Below are positions 1 through 9,051 of a stretch of DNA of 37,455 bases, one piece after another. The notes under the pieces are model-generated. The model searched no databases, was not told the DNA's origin, and saw nothing but the letters and a program-made list of their open reading frames with translations. Origin of the DNA: Gemmatimonadota bacterium (lineage in GTDB: Bacteria > Gemmatimonadota > Gemmatimonadetes > Palauibacterales > Palauibacteraceae); contig JAPULH010000179.1 of NCBI GenBank assembly GCA_027295155.1, positions 1 through 37,455 on the forward strand, given 5' to 3'. The stretch's first letter is position 1; the number at the start of each line of letters is the position of its first letter. The translations under genes and the position numbers were made by a program.

Positions 1-2
1 TC

Positions 3-1103
3 GAGCTCGCGGAGCGCGGCTGGGGCCAGGTGGCGCCGAACCCGCTTGTCGGGGCGGTGGTCGTGTCGGACTCGGGTGTGGTAGGGGAGGGGTTCCACGA
101 GCGCCATGGAGACGAGCACGCCGAGGTGGCCGCCCTACGTGCCGCTGGACCGAGGGCGGTGGGGTCCACCCTGTACGTGAACTTGGAACCGTGTGCTCAC
201 GATGGTAAGACACCTCCGTGTGATCGGGTGATCCTCGAGGCGGGAGTGCGAGAGGTGATTATCGCGTGCCGGGATCCGAACCCGGAGGCGTCTGGCGGTC
301 TCGACAGGCTTGAAGCATCGGGCGTGGCGGTACGCCTCGGGGTGGCTGCTGAAGCCGCGCGCAGACTGAACGCACCGTTCTTCTGGCGTGTCACGCAAGA
401 GCTGCCGTACGTGGCGCTGAAGCTCGCGATGTCGCTGGATGGTAGGATCGCCGCCGGCGTTGGAGTCCGTTCTGCGGTCACGGGCGAGAGCGCCTGGCGC
501 GAGGTCCACCGGCTGCGGGCCGGGTTCGACGCGGTTCTGATCGGACGGGGCACCGCGGTTGTGGATGACCCGATGCTCACGGCGCGTGGCGCGCCGGCTC
601 CCCGTGTCCCTCCCGTCAGGGTGGTGCTCGACTCCGAACTTCGCCTGTCCACCTCGAGCCGTCTCGTGCGCTCCATCGACGAGGCGCCCGTGTGGGCGGT
701 GGGCGCCGATGGTGCGGATCCGGGGCGGCGAGCCCGATTGGAAGGTGCGGGAGTGAAGGTGCTGGAGGTCCTCGCGGCGGATCCGGCGCCCGAGAGGGCG
801 GAATCAGGCAGGAAGATCGACCTGCCGTCGGCGCTGCGGGCGTTGAAGGGAGCCGGGGTCGGCACGATTCTCGTCGAAGGGGGGGCGCGCGTGGCATCGG
901 CCATCCTGCGCGAGGGCCTTGTCCGGAGGCTCTACCTGCTCGTCGCACCCAGCTTTCTCGGCGATGAGGGCGTGTCGGCGTTCGTCGGCGTGCCGCCATC
1001 GGAGGAAGATGCGTGGGAGGTGTCCGACCGCCGCGGCCTCGGGAGGGACACGCTGATCGTGCTCGAGAACCGAGATGCGCTCGCTCGACTGGCCGGAGGC
1101 TGA
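3..1103 (+). CDS. ribD: Bifunctional diaminohydroxyphosphoribosylaminopyrimidine deaminase / 5-amino-6-(5-phosphoribosylamino)uracil reductase RibD, 5' truncated by window edge
   Basis: Frame open from base 3 (ELAERGWGQVAPNPLVGAVVV); deaminase zinc motif HAEVAAL...EPCAHDGKTPPC; C-terminal reductase domain KLAMSLDGRIA...ILVEGGARV; followed by ribE, ribBA, ribH. Confidence 0.95.
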   Translation, partial: ELAERGWGQVAPNPLVGAVVVSDSGVVGEGFHERHGDEHAEVAALRAAGPRAVGSTLYVNLEPCAHDGKTPPCDRVILEAGVREVIIACRDPNPEASGGLDRLEASGVAVRLGVAAEAARRLNAPFFWRVTQELPYVALKLAMSLDGRIAAGVGVRSAVTGESAWREVHRLRAGFDAVLIGRGTAVVDDPMLTARGAPAPRVPPVRVVLDSELRLSTSSRLVRSIDEAPVWAVGADGADPGRRARLEGAGVKVLEVLAADPAPERAESGRKIDLPSALRALKGAGVGTILVEGGARVASAILREGLVRRLYLLVAPSFLGDEGVSAFVGVPPSEEDAWEVSDRRGLGRDTLIVLENRDALARLAGG

Positions 1104-1714
1104 TGTTCACCGGGATCATACAGGAGGTCGGCACGGTGGTGGAGCGCAACGCCCTCGAAGGCGCCGTGGCCTTTCGTGTCCGAGCGCCGGCCCTCGCCGC
1201 CGATCTGGCGGAGAGCGAGAGCATCAACGTGGACGGCGTGTGCCACACCGTGACCGGGTGCGAAGAGGGTGCGTTCCGCTTCGTCTCGGTCATCGCCACC
1301 CTAGAACGGACCACCTTCGGCGAGTTGGACGTCCGACGCCGCGTAAACCTGGAGCGAGCCCTTCGGGCGGGCGATCCTCTCGGCGGGCACCTCGTACAGG
1401 GTCATGTGGACGGCGTGGGCGTCGTCGAGACGCTGGAGCACCTGGGAGAGACGGTTCGGCTGCGGGTCCGCCTGCCGGGCGACATCGCCTCTCTTTCGGT
1501 CCCGCGTGGCTCGCTGGCCGTCGATGGGGTCAGCATGACCTTGAGCCGGCTGGACGGCGAGGTCGCGGAGATGGCGATCATCCCCTATACATGGACGCAT
1601 ACGGCGTTCGACCGGCTGCGTGCGGGAGAGCGGGTCAACCTGGAAGCCGACCTCATCGGCAAGTACGTGGCACGCCTCGCGGAGCCTTACTGGGCCCGCG
1701 GAGAAGGCGATTAG
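1103..1714 (+). CDS. ribE: Riboflavin synthase alpha subunit
   Basis: [12 protein letters not shown] start; internal duplication with [16 protein letters not shown] overlaps the ribD stop (TGATG). Confidence 0.95.
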   Translation: MFTGIIQEVGTVVERNALEGAVAFRVRAPALAADLAESESINVDGVCHTVTGCEEGAFRFVSVIATLERTTFGELDVRRRVNLERALRAGDPLGGHLVQGHVDGVGVVETLEHLGETVRLRVRLPGDIASLSVPRGSLAVDGVSMTLSRLDGEVAEMAIIPYTWTHTAFDRLRAGERVNLEADLIGKYVARLAEPYWARGEGD

Positions 1715-1816
1715 CAGAATAGGTGTCGTCCGGCGGTCTCCCGGGTAAGCACCGGCGGCTGGAGGGTTGTGGAAGTGGTGGAAGGAGTACAGCAAGACGC
1801 GGAAAGCGAGCAGCCC

Positions 1817-3028
1817 ATGTCTTTAGATACGGTTGAGGAGGCTATCGCCGCGATTCGACGGGGTGATCTCGTGATCGTGGCGGACGACATCGAGCGCGAG
1901 AACGAAGGTGATCTGGTCTGCGCGGCGGACAAGGTTACGCCCGAGCTCATCAACTTCATGAGCCTTCACGGGCGCGGGCTAATCTGCGTCACGCTGGCGG
2001 CGGACCTGGCGGACCGTCTGGACCTTCCTCTGATGGCCGACGGCCGCTCCGGTGACTCGCTCGAGACGGCTTTCACGGTAAGCATCGACGCCCGCCGCGA
2101 ATACGGCGTGACCACCGGGATCAGCGCTCATGACAGGGCCCGTACGATCCAGATCGCCGTGGACCCGCGTTCCCGGCCGGCGGATCTCCTGAGGCCGGGC
2201 CATGTCTTCCCCCTCAGGGCCAGGCCGGGCGGCGTGCTCCAGCGTGTCGGCCAGACGGAGGCATCGGTCGACCTGGCCCGCATGGCGGGCCTCCAGCCCG
2301 CCGGCGTGATCTGTGAGATCCTGAACGCGGACGGCACGATGGCGCGCCGGGAGGACCTCGAGCGATTCGGCGACACGCACAAGCTCCCCGTCGTCACGGT
2401 GGGGCAGATCGTGGCGTACCGTCTCCGGCATGAGCAGCTCGTCCATCGCGTCGCGGAGGCCCGCCTCCCGACGCCCCAGGGGGAGTTCAGGATCATCGGC
2501 TACCGCAATGACGTGGATGACCACGAGCACGTGGCGCTGGTGCACGGCGAGGTCGCGGGACAGGAGGACGTGCTCGTCCGCGTACACTCGAAGTGCCTCA
2601 CCGGGGACGTATTCGCTTCACGCCGGTGCGATTGCGGGATGCAGCTGCGCGCCGCGATGGAGCGGGTGATCAAGGAGGGGGCGGGGGTGATCGTGTACCT
2701 CGACCAGGAGGGCCGGGGGATCGGGCTCCTCAACAAGCTTCGAGCGTATGAGCTTCAGGACGAAGGGCATGACACGGTGGAGGCCAACGAGGCGCTGGGC
2801 TTTCCACCGGATCTGAGAAGCTACGGGATCGGCGCACAGATCCTCGCGGACCTCGGTCTCCACTCGATTCGAATCCTCACGAACAATCCGAAAAAGCTGG
2901 CCGGCCTCGAGGGCTTCGGGCTCAAGATCACGGGCCGCGAGCCGCTCACCACGGCCGCCACCGGGTTCAACCGCTCGTATCTCGAGACGAAACAGGAAAA
3001 GCTCGGACACCTCCTCGGCCTTCGATGA
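1817..3028 (+). CDS. ribBA: Bifunctional 3,4-dihydroxy-2-butanone-4-phosphate synthase / GTP cyclohydrolase II
   Basis: DHBP synthase motifs ([21 protein letters not shown]) and GCH II zinc site [18 protein letters not shown] plus [11 protein letters not shown]. Confidence 0.95.
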   Translation: MSLDTVEEAIAAIRRGDLVIVADDIERENEGDLVCAADKVTPELINFMSLHGRGLICVTLAADLADRLDLPLMADGRSGDSLETAFTVSIDARREYGVTTGISAHDRARTIQIAVDPRSRPADLLRPGHVFPLRARPGGVLQRVGQTEASVDLARMAGLQPAGVICEILNADGTMARREDLERFGDTHKLPVVTVGQIVAYRLRHEQLVHRVAEARLPTPQGEFRIIGYRNDVDDHEHVALVHGEVAGQEDVLVRVHSKCLTGDVFASRRCDCGMQLRAAMERVIKEGAGVIVYLDQEGRGIGLLNKLRAYELQDEGHDTVEANEALGFPPDLRSYGIGAQILADLGLHSIRILTNNPKKLAGLEGFGLKITGREPLTTAATGFNRSYLETKQEKLGHLLGLR

Positions 3029-3498
3029 GCGAGAACCCCGAGGATCCGGCCGGCTCGGGTCGCCGGTTCTGTCTCGTCGTCAGCCGCTACAACCGTGTCA
3101 TCACGGATCGTTTGGTCGCCGGTGCGCGCGACGCCCTACTTCGGCGCGGCGCGAGGCCCGAGGACATCGACGTCGTGCGCGTGCCCGGTGCGTGGGAGCT
3201 GGCCGCTGCTGTGAGGCAGGCGTCTCGCGCCGGGTACGACGCGGTCGTCGCTCTGGGCTGTGTCGTGAGGGGAGAGACACCACACTTCGACTACATCTGT
3301 CAGGGCGCGACCTACGCCTTGTCGAGGCTGGCGATCACCGAGGACACGCCCATCGCGTTCGGCGTGATCACGGCCGACACGCTCGAGCAGGCGAAGGATC
3401 GGGTCGGTGGAAGCCACGGCCACAAGGGCGAAGAGGCAGCGCTCGCCGCGCTCGAGATGTGTGGGGTCTTCGATCAGATCGCCCGGGCTTCGACGTGA
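3025..3498 (+). CDS. ribH: 6,7-dimethyl-8-ribityllumazine synthase
   Basis: VVSRYNRVITDRLVAGA, VPGAWELAAAVRQ, ALGCVVRGETPHFDYIC motifs. Confidence 0.95.
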   Translation: MSENPEDPAGSGRRFCLVVSRYNRVITDRLVAGARDALLRRGARPEDIDVVRVPGAWELAAAVRQASRAGYDAVVALGCVVRGETPHFDYICQGATYALSRLAITEDTPIAFGVITADTLEQAKDRVGGSHGHKGEEAALAALEMCGVFDQIARAST

Positions 3499-3920
3499 GC
3501 GCGCCGCAGCCTCGCTCGCGGGCGCGCGCCTGGGTGCTTCAGCTCCTCTATGCGTGTGAGATGAGCGACGGCGGTTCGCTCACCGAGTATGCCAGCACGG
3601 CGCTTACGCGCCGGCGCGTCGCCCCGCGCTACCGTCCGTACATCGACAGGCTTCTCACGGTTCTCGAGGAACACCGGCAGGAGATCGACCAGACCCTGCA
3701 GGATCACATCGCGAACTGGCGGCTGGCCCGGCTGGCGGCGATAGACCGGAACATCCTCCGTATGGGCGTTGCCGAGCTCCGATACGTGGCAGAGATTCCC
3801 GGAAAGGTGGCGATCACCGAGGCGCTCAAGCTGGCCGAACGGTATGGAAGCGATGGCAGCGCGGCGTTCGTGAACGGGGTTCTGGATTCTGTGTACCGGG
3901 ACGCGGCCGTCGCCGGCTGA
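3495..3920 (+). CDS. nusB: Transcription antitermination factor NusB
   Basis: GTG start overlapping ribH stop; ARAWVLQLLYACE..., AAIDRNILRMGVAELRY, AITEALKLAERYGSDGSAAFVNGVLDSV; canonical position after ribH. Confidence 0.92.
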   Translation: MSAPQPRSRARAWVLQLLYACEMSDGGSLTEYASTALTRRRVAPRYRPYIDRLLTVLEEHRQEIDQTLQDHIANWRLARLAAIDRNILRMGVAELRYVAEIPGKVAITEALKLAERYGSDGSAAFVNGVLDSVYRDAAVAG

Positions 3921-3936
3921 CGCCACGTCTCCCGCG

Positions 3937-5058
3937 CTGCGCATCCTCGTCGTCAACTGGCAGGACCGTCGAAACCCGCACGCGGGCGGGGCTGAGGTCC
4001 ACCTGCACGAGATCTTCATGCGGTTGGCCGGCCGGGGACATCGAGTCACGCTGCTGGTCTCGGGGTGGGCCGGGGCCCTCGCATCGGAAGAAGTGGACGG
4101 GATGCACGTCGTTCGGACGGGAGGCCGGTACACGTTCCCGCTTCACGCCCGGAGAGCCTTCCGGGATCTTGGTCCAAGCGGGTTCGATCTCATTGTCGAG
4201 GACATCAACAAGTCACCGCTGTTCACCCCTCGCTGGAGCGATATACCCGTCGCCGCCATCGTGCCGCATCTGTTCGGCACGACCGTGTTTCGGGAGGCCT
4301 CGCTCCCCGTGGCCGTCGCCGTCTGGCTTGGCGAAAAACGCATGCTCGGGGCCTACCGCTCGGTGCCGCTGCAGGCCATCTCATGGAGCACGAAAGAGGA
4401 CCTGATCGCGCGCGGCTTCTCGGCGGAGCGAATCCAGGTCGTCTACCCGGGTGTGGATCACCGGATCTACCGTCCCGATCCCGGTGTCAGTCGGTACGAA
4501 CGGCCGACGTTCGTGTACCTTGGGCGGTTGAAGCGGTACAAGGGTCTGGATGTTCTCGTGCGGGCCGTGGCCCTGCTGCAACGCGCCGGATGGGAGGGCC
4601 GGCTCCTCATCGCCGGAGCGGGGGATGACGCGGCCCGCTTGAGGCGTGTGGCCGCGTCGGAGGGGATCGAAGAAGGGGTTGAGTTCCTCGGGTTCGTGAC
4701 GGGCGAGCGCAAGATGGAGCTGCTGCACCGGGCCTGGGCCGTCCTGTATCCTTCTCCGAAGGAGGGTTGGGGTCTTACGAACATCGAGGCGGCGGCCTGC
4801 GGCACGCCGGCCATCGCGAGCGATTCGCCCGGGTTATGCGAGTCGGTCGCTTCAGGAAAATCGGGCTTCCTGGTTGCGCACGGGGATCCGGCGGCGTGGG
4901 CCGCACGGCTGCGGGAGCTCACCGAGCACCCCGAGCTCCGTGAGCGTCTGGGCCAGGGTGCGATCGAGCACGCGGGCCGCTTCTCGTGGGATCGCGCGGC
5001 GGACGAGACGGAGGCGTGGTTGGAGGACGGCGTTCGCGCGTCGGGCAGCCAGGCCTGA
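3937..5058 (+). CDS. GT4-family glycosyltransferase (GT-B); start codon uncertain (CTG at 3937 proposed; first in-frame ATG is 4018)
   Basis: LRILVVNWQDRRNPHAGGAEVHLHEIF N-terminal Rossmann motif; YLGRLKRYKGLDVLVRA; EGWGLTNIEAAACGTPAIASDSPGLCESV. Confidence 0.85.
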   Translation: MRILVVNWQDRRNPHAGGAEVHLHEIFMRLAGRGHRVTLLVSGWAGALASEEVDGMHVVRTGGRYTFPLHARRAFRDLGPSGFDLIVEDINKSPLFTPRWSDIPVAAIVPHLFGTTVFREASLPVAVAVWLGEKRMLGAYRSVPLQAISWSTKEDLIARGFSAERIQVVYPGVDHRIYRPDPGVSRYERPTFVYLGRLKRYKGLDVLVRAVALLQRAGWEGRLLIAGAGDDAARLRRVAASEGIEEGVEFLGFVTGERKMELLHRAWAVLYPSPKEGWGLTNIEAAACGTPAIASDSPGLCESVASGKSGFLVAHGDPAAWAARLRELTEHPELRERLGQGAIEHAGRFSWDRAADETEAWLEDGVRASGSQA

Positions 5059-5084
5059 TGGCACCAACTGGAAGGAGAGAGCGC

Positions 5085-5420
5085 ATGCAGGTGACGATAA
5101 CCGCACGGCATTTCGATGTATCGGACGCCCTTCGCCGGCTGGTGGAAGAGAGGTTTTCCCGGCTGGAGAGGTTCGAGGAGCGCATAGGGCGTGTGGAGGT
5201 GACGCTGCTGGAGGAAAAGAACCATTTCGAGGTGGAGGGGGACCTGAGCATCGACGGGCGAGGGACCGTTCATGCCCATGCGGAAGCGGCGGACTTCCGG
5301 TCCGCCGTCGATCGGGTGGTGAATAAGCTGGCTCGGCAGCTCAAGAGAAGCCGTTCTCGTCACCGGGATCACACCGTCGATAAGGATCGCCTGGCGACGT
5401 CCGAGGAGCCGCTCGGTTGA
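5085..5420 (+). CDS. hpf: Short-form ribosome hibernation promoting factor / sigma-54 modulation protein
   Basis: MQVTITARHFDVSDALRRLVEERFSRLERF...AHAEAADFRSAVDRVVNKLARQLKR. Confidence 0.88.
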   Translation: MQVTITARHFDVSDALRRLVEERFSRLERFEERIGRVEVTLLEEKNHFEVEGDLSIDGRGTVHAHAEAADFRSAVDRVVNKLARQLKRSRSRHRDHTVDKDRLATSEEPLG

Positions 5421-6376
5421 CCACACTCAGCGTTGGCGCCTTGCTCGAGCGCAAGGGTGAGAGCATGCTGCTCCGCTTGCTGGCGGGCGAGAGCGGTCTG
5501 GACCGGGAGATCGGTGCGCCGGACGTCTCGAGCCCGGGGATCGCGCTCAGCGGCTTCACCGAGCGCTTCGCGAGCGGTCGTATCCAGGTGTTCGGCGAGA
5601 CAGAGATCGCCTTTCTCCGCTCGCTCGGCCCCGACGAGCAGCGGACGGCCGCGGACTTCGTGGTCCGTTCAGACGTTCCCTGCATCTTTGTCACGAAGGG
5701 GATCGAGCCTCCTGAGGCGCTCGCTGCGGCCGCCGAGGAGCAAGGAATCCCCCTGATCCAGACGAGGCTGAAGACCGGGGAGTTCTATCGCCGGATCAAG
5801 CCGTATCTGGAGGACGAGTTCGCTCCGACCAGCGTCATGCACGGCTCGTTGGCGGACGTCTACGGCGTGGGTCTCCTGTTCGTTGGGAGCAGTGGGATCG
5901 GAAAGAGCGAGTGCGTCCTGGATCTCGTCGAGAGGGGACATCGCCTCGTGGCTGACGATGTCGTGATGATCACACGCCGTGGGATCGACGTGCTCATCGC
6001 GCGCGGCCTGGAGCAGCAGCAGTATCACATGGAGATCCGAGGCATCGGCATCATCGATGTCCGGGCGCTCTTCGGCATACACGCCACACGGCAGCAGAAG
6101 CGCCTGGAAGTGGTCGTGCAGCTGGAGGAGTGGAGCGACACGACCGACTACGATCGAACGGGCCTGGATAAGGAGACGACCACCATCCTGGACGTGGAGC
6201 TGCCCAAGGTCGTGATCCCGCTGAACCCCGGTAAGAACATCACGGTGATCTCGGAGGTCATCGCGATGCGGCATCTTCTTCGCTATTCGGGCGTCGACAG
6301 CGCCGCTGAGTTCCACAGGAACATGCGGCGCAGGATGAAGCCGGTCCGAGAGTATCTGGAGGAGGATAATGAGTGA
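5417..6376 (+). CDS. hprK: HPr kinase/phosphorylase
   Basis: Walker A GSSGIGKSE in VGLLFVGSSGIGKSECVLDLVERGHRLVADDVV; EIRGIGIIDVRALFG signature. Confidence 0.95.
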   Translation: MTTLSVGALLERKGESMLLRLLAGESGLDREIGAPDVSSPGIALSGFTERFASGRIQVFGETEIAFLRSLGPDEQRTAADFVVRSDVPCIFVTKGIEPPEALAAAAEEQGIPLIQTRLKTGEFYRRIKPYLEDEFAPTSVMHGSLADVYGVGLLFVGSSGIGKSECVLDLVERGHRLVADDVVMITRRGIDVLIARGLEQQQYHMEIRGIGIIDVRALFGIHATRQQKRLEVVVQLEEWSDTTDYDRTGLDKETTTILDVELPKVVIPLNPGKNITVISEVIAMRHLLRYSGVDSAAEFHRNMRRRMKPVREYLEEDNE

Positions 6377-6776
6377 GGTGAGAGGCGTCGTCGTGGCGCA
6401 CGCGGACCTCGCTTCTGCTCTGGTCGGCGCGGTGGAGGCGATATCGGGCGTCCGTGGGGCGCTCGCGCCCGTCACGAATGAGCGGTGCTCTCCGGAGCAG
6501 CTCGCCAACCGTGTCCAGGCGTCGGTCGGCGATGGCCCGGCCCTCGTGTTCGTCGACATGGCCAGCGGAAGCTGCGCCTTCGCCGGAATGCGGATCGCCC
6601 GTGACGCGTCCCGCGTGGCGGTGGTCGCGGGCGTAAACCTACCCATGCTGCTGGACTTCGTGTTTCATCGGGGAATAGATCTCCGCGAGCTGGCCGAGCG
6701 CGTCGTGGAGAAGGGGAGGCAGGAGATGACGGCTCGTTTCCCACCAGGCCGTGCCGATGCCGATTGTCCTTCATAG
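6369..6776 (+). CDS. PTS mannose/fructose-type EIIA component
   Basis: GVVVAHADLASALVGAVEAISG with active-site His; FVDMASGSCAF; precedes IIB/IIC/IID. Confidence 0.85.
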   Translation: MSEVRGVVVAHADLASALVGAVEAISGVRGALAPVTNERCSPEQLANRVQASVGDGPALVFVDMASGSCAFAGMRIARDASRVAVVAGVNLPMLLDFVFHRGIDLRELAERVVEKGRQEMTARFPPGRADADCPS

Positions 6777-7257
6777 GGTCGACGAGCGGCTTCTGCATGG
6801 CCAGGTCGTGGTCGGCTGGGGCCGCCGCCTCGGGATCGGCTTCTACGTGGTAGTGGACGATGGGATCGCGGAGTGCGAATGGGAGCGCGAGCTCTATGCG
6901 AGCGCGCTCCCGGCGGACAGCGATGTGTATTTCCTTACGGTAGCCGAGACCATTCGACGGCTACCGGAGTTCGAGGCACGTCGGGACGCGGGCATCCTGC
7001 TCACGGCCGATACCGTGGCGATGCGCCGGCTGGCCGAGGCGGGTCTGCTGGCAGGGCACGCCGTCAATCTGGGGGGATTGCACTCGGCTCCGGGGCGAGA
7101 GCGTCTGCTGGACTACGTCTTCCTCTCCGCCTCGGAGACAGAGGATGTCAGGGTGATCGGAGATCTGGCCGCCTCGGTGTCCGCCAGGGACTTGCCGGGG
7201 TCCCCCGAGGTTGGTCTCGAGAGGTTGTTGCGGTCCGTTGAGCGAGCTCGACGTTAG
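6757..7257 (+). CDS. PTS mannose-type EIIB component
   Basis: IVLHRVDERLLHGQVVVGW active-site motif; VNLGGLHS. Confidence 0.9.
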   Translation: MPIVLHRVDERLLHGQVVVGWGRRLGIGFYVVVDDGIAECEWERELYASALPADSDVYFLTVAETIRRLPEFEARRDAGILLTADTVAMRRLAEAGLLAGHAVNLGGLHSAPGRERLLDYVFLSASETEDVRVIGDLAASVSARDLPGSPEVGLERLLRSVERARR

Positions 7258-7930
7258 CGTCGGCCTTTGGGCCGTGCTGGTGGTGGTGGGCGCCGCGTTG
7301 GGGCTCGATGCCGCCTCCTGGCCACAGGTCATGATCTCACGCCCCATCGTCGCGGCAACGATCGGTGGAGCCTTGCTGGGGGACGCGTCATCGGGATTCC
7401 TTGTCGGAGCTATACTCGAGCTTCTCGGCCTCGGCCACATGCCGTACGGCGCCGCCGTGTACCCGGAGACGGGTCCAGCGGGCCTGGTCGCCGGCGCGGG
7501 ACTGGCTGCGAGCGGCGACAGCGGACTGGGGCCGCTGCTCCTGGCAGTCGCCTGCGGCTGGATCATCGGGTGGGTGGGGGCGGCCACCGTCCGCCTCCAA
7601 CGGAGGATCAACGGATACTTGGTCGCGAGCCTCGCCGCCGCGGCCCCGTACCGGCTCGAGCGGAGGCACCGAATGGCCATGACCATCGACGCGCTGCGGG
7701 CTGGTGCGCTCACGGCTGCCTTCGCGGTCCCCGTCATGATCTTGGTAAAGCTGGTCTCCAGATTGCCGACGGGCGGAGCCGCGCTGTCGGTGGCCTCCGC
7801 GGTCCTTCTGGTGGCGGTCGCTCTGGCCGGCGGTGTCGGGGTCAGGGTCATGGGAGGACGCCGGACCGCCCCTCTGCTGTTTGGAGCGGGTGGGGCGGCG
7901 GCGGCGCTGCTCATACTCCTCACAGGGTGA
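7238..7930 (+). CDS. PTS mannose-type EIIC component (membrane)
   Basis: Multi-TM; QVMISRPIVAATIGGALLGDASSGFLVGAILELLGLGHMPYGAAVYPETGPAG; TTG start assumed inside the end of IIB. Confidence 0.82.
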   Translation: MSELDVSVGLWAVLVVVGAALGLDAASWPQVMISRPIVAATIGGALLGDASSGFLVGAILELLGLGHMPYGAAVYPETGPAGLVAGAGLAASGDSGLGPLLLAVACGWIIGWVGAATVRLQRRINGYLVASLAAAAPYRLERRHRMAMTIDALRAGALTAAFAVPVMILVKLVSRLPTGGAALSVASAVLLVAVALAGGVGVRVMGGRRTAPLLFGAGGAAAALLILLTG

Positions 7931-7937
7931 GATAGCT

Positions 7938-8678
7938 GTGGAGCCGACGCAGTCGGATCGTGTTTCTTCGTTCTTGAGGTGCTTCGCGGTGCAGGGATCG
8001 TGGAACTATCGCACGCTGGTCGCGGGAGGACTGGCGAACGCGATGCTGCCGCTTCTGCGGCGCATCTACGCGGGAGATCCGGTGCGTCTCGAGGCGGCGG
8101 TCTCGCGTCACCTGGAGCCGTTCAACGCTCACCCCTACCTCTGTGCGATGGCGGTGACGGCGCTGGCGCGTCTAGAGGCGACCGAGGTCTCCCCGGAGAA
8201 GATCACGCGGTTTCGCACCGCCCTGCGCGCTCCGCTCGGAGCGGTGGGCGACGAGCTCGTGTGGGCCGGTTGGCGGCCGTTCTGCGCCCTGCTGGCGATA
8301 GTCCTCTTCGCCCTGGAAGGGAGTCCGTGGGTGGCGACGCTGTTCTTCCTTCTTCTTTACAACGTCGGGCATGTGTACCTCCGCGGCTGGGCCTTTTGGC
8401 GCGGCTGGAGCGCCGGATTCGATGTGGGTCGGGCTTTGCAGGAAGCGCCGTGGAACGGGGCGACGCGCTGGTTGACGGTGCTCAACGCCTTCCTGGTGGG
8501 TGCGGCCGTGGTGCTGGTGGCCTGGCGTACGCCAGCCACGGCTCTCCTACGTTGGGAGGTGGTGCTTGCCCTGGTGGCGGCGGCCGCCGTCGGATACGTG
8601 CGGCCGGGGCTCGGCGAGCGGGTAGCCGCGACGCTGCTCATCGCGGCGCCGGTACTTCTGCTTCTCCTGGGCGGATAG
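7938..8678 (+). CDS. PTS mannose-type EIID component (membrane)
   Basis: CFAVQGSWNYRTLVAGGLANAMLPLLRRIY; HLEPFNAHPYLCAMAVTALARLE; C-terminal hydrophobic segments. Confidence 0.88.
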   Translation: MEPTQSDRVSSFLRCFAVQGSWNYRTLVAGGLANAMLPLLRRIYAGDPVRLEAAVSRHLEPFNAHPYLCAMAVTALARLEATEVSPEKITRFRTALRAPLGAVGDELVWAGWRPFCALLAIVLFALEGSPWVATLFFLLLYNVGHVYLRGWAFWRGWSAGFDVGRALQEAPWNGATRWLTVLNAFLVGAAVVLVAWRTPATALLRWEVVLALVAAAAVGYVRPGLGERVAATLLIAAPVLLLLLGG

Positions 8679-8688
8679 GACGCGAGTC

Positions 8689-9051
8689 GTGACGGAAGGC
8701 ATGATCGAGGCTGCGCGGCACGTGAGCGTGACGAACCGATACGGGTTGCATGCCCGACCGGCCGCGGAGTTCGTGAAGCTCGCCTCCCGTTTCGAATGCG
8801 ACGTATGGGTGGAGAAAGATGGACTGGAGGTGAACGGCAAGAGCATCATGGGAGTGCTCATGTTGGCGGCTGAGTCTGGATCGACGCTGCGCCTGAGGAC
8901 GGTCGGTGAGGACGCCGAGTCGGCGCTCGAGGCGCTGGTCCATCTGGTGGAGCGGGGCTTCGGTGACGGGGGAGTGGAGGAAGATGTGGTGGTCGAGGAG
9001 GCCTCGCGGGACGGCGCAAACAGCGACGCGGACGTGGAGACGTCGCGGTGA
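8689..9051 (+). CDS. ptsH: Phosphocarrier protein HPr
   Basis: VTNRYGLHARPAAEFVKLAS (active His) and NGKSIMGVLMLAAESGS (regulatory Ser site). Confidence 0.95.
   Translation: MTEGMIEAARHVSVTNRYGLHARPAAEFVKLASRFECDVWVEKDGLEVNGKSIMGVLMLAAESGSTLRLRTVGEDAESALEALVHLVERGFGDGGVEEDVVVEEASRDGANSDADVETSR

Noticed and set aside
1715-1816. Possible FMN riboswitch before ribBA
   Set aside because: No RFN-element conserved motifs were seen in the ~100-nt gap, and the operon's true leader lies outside the window.
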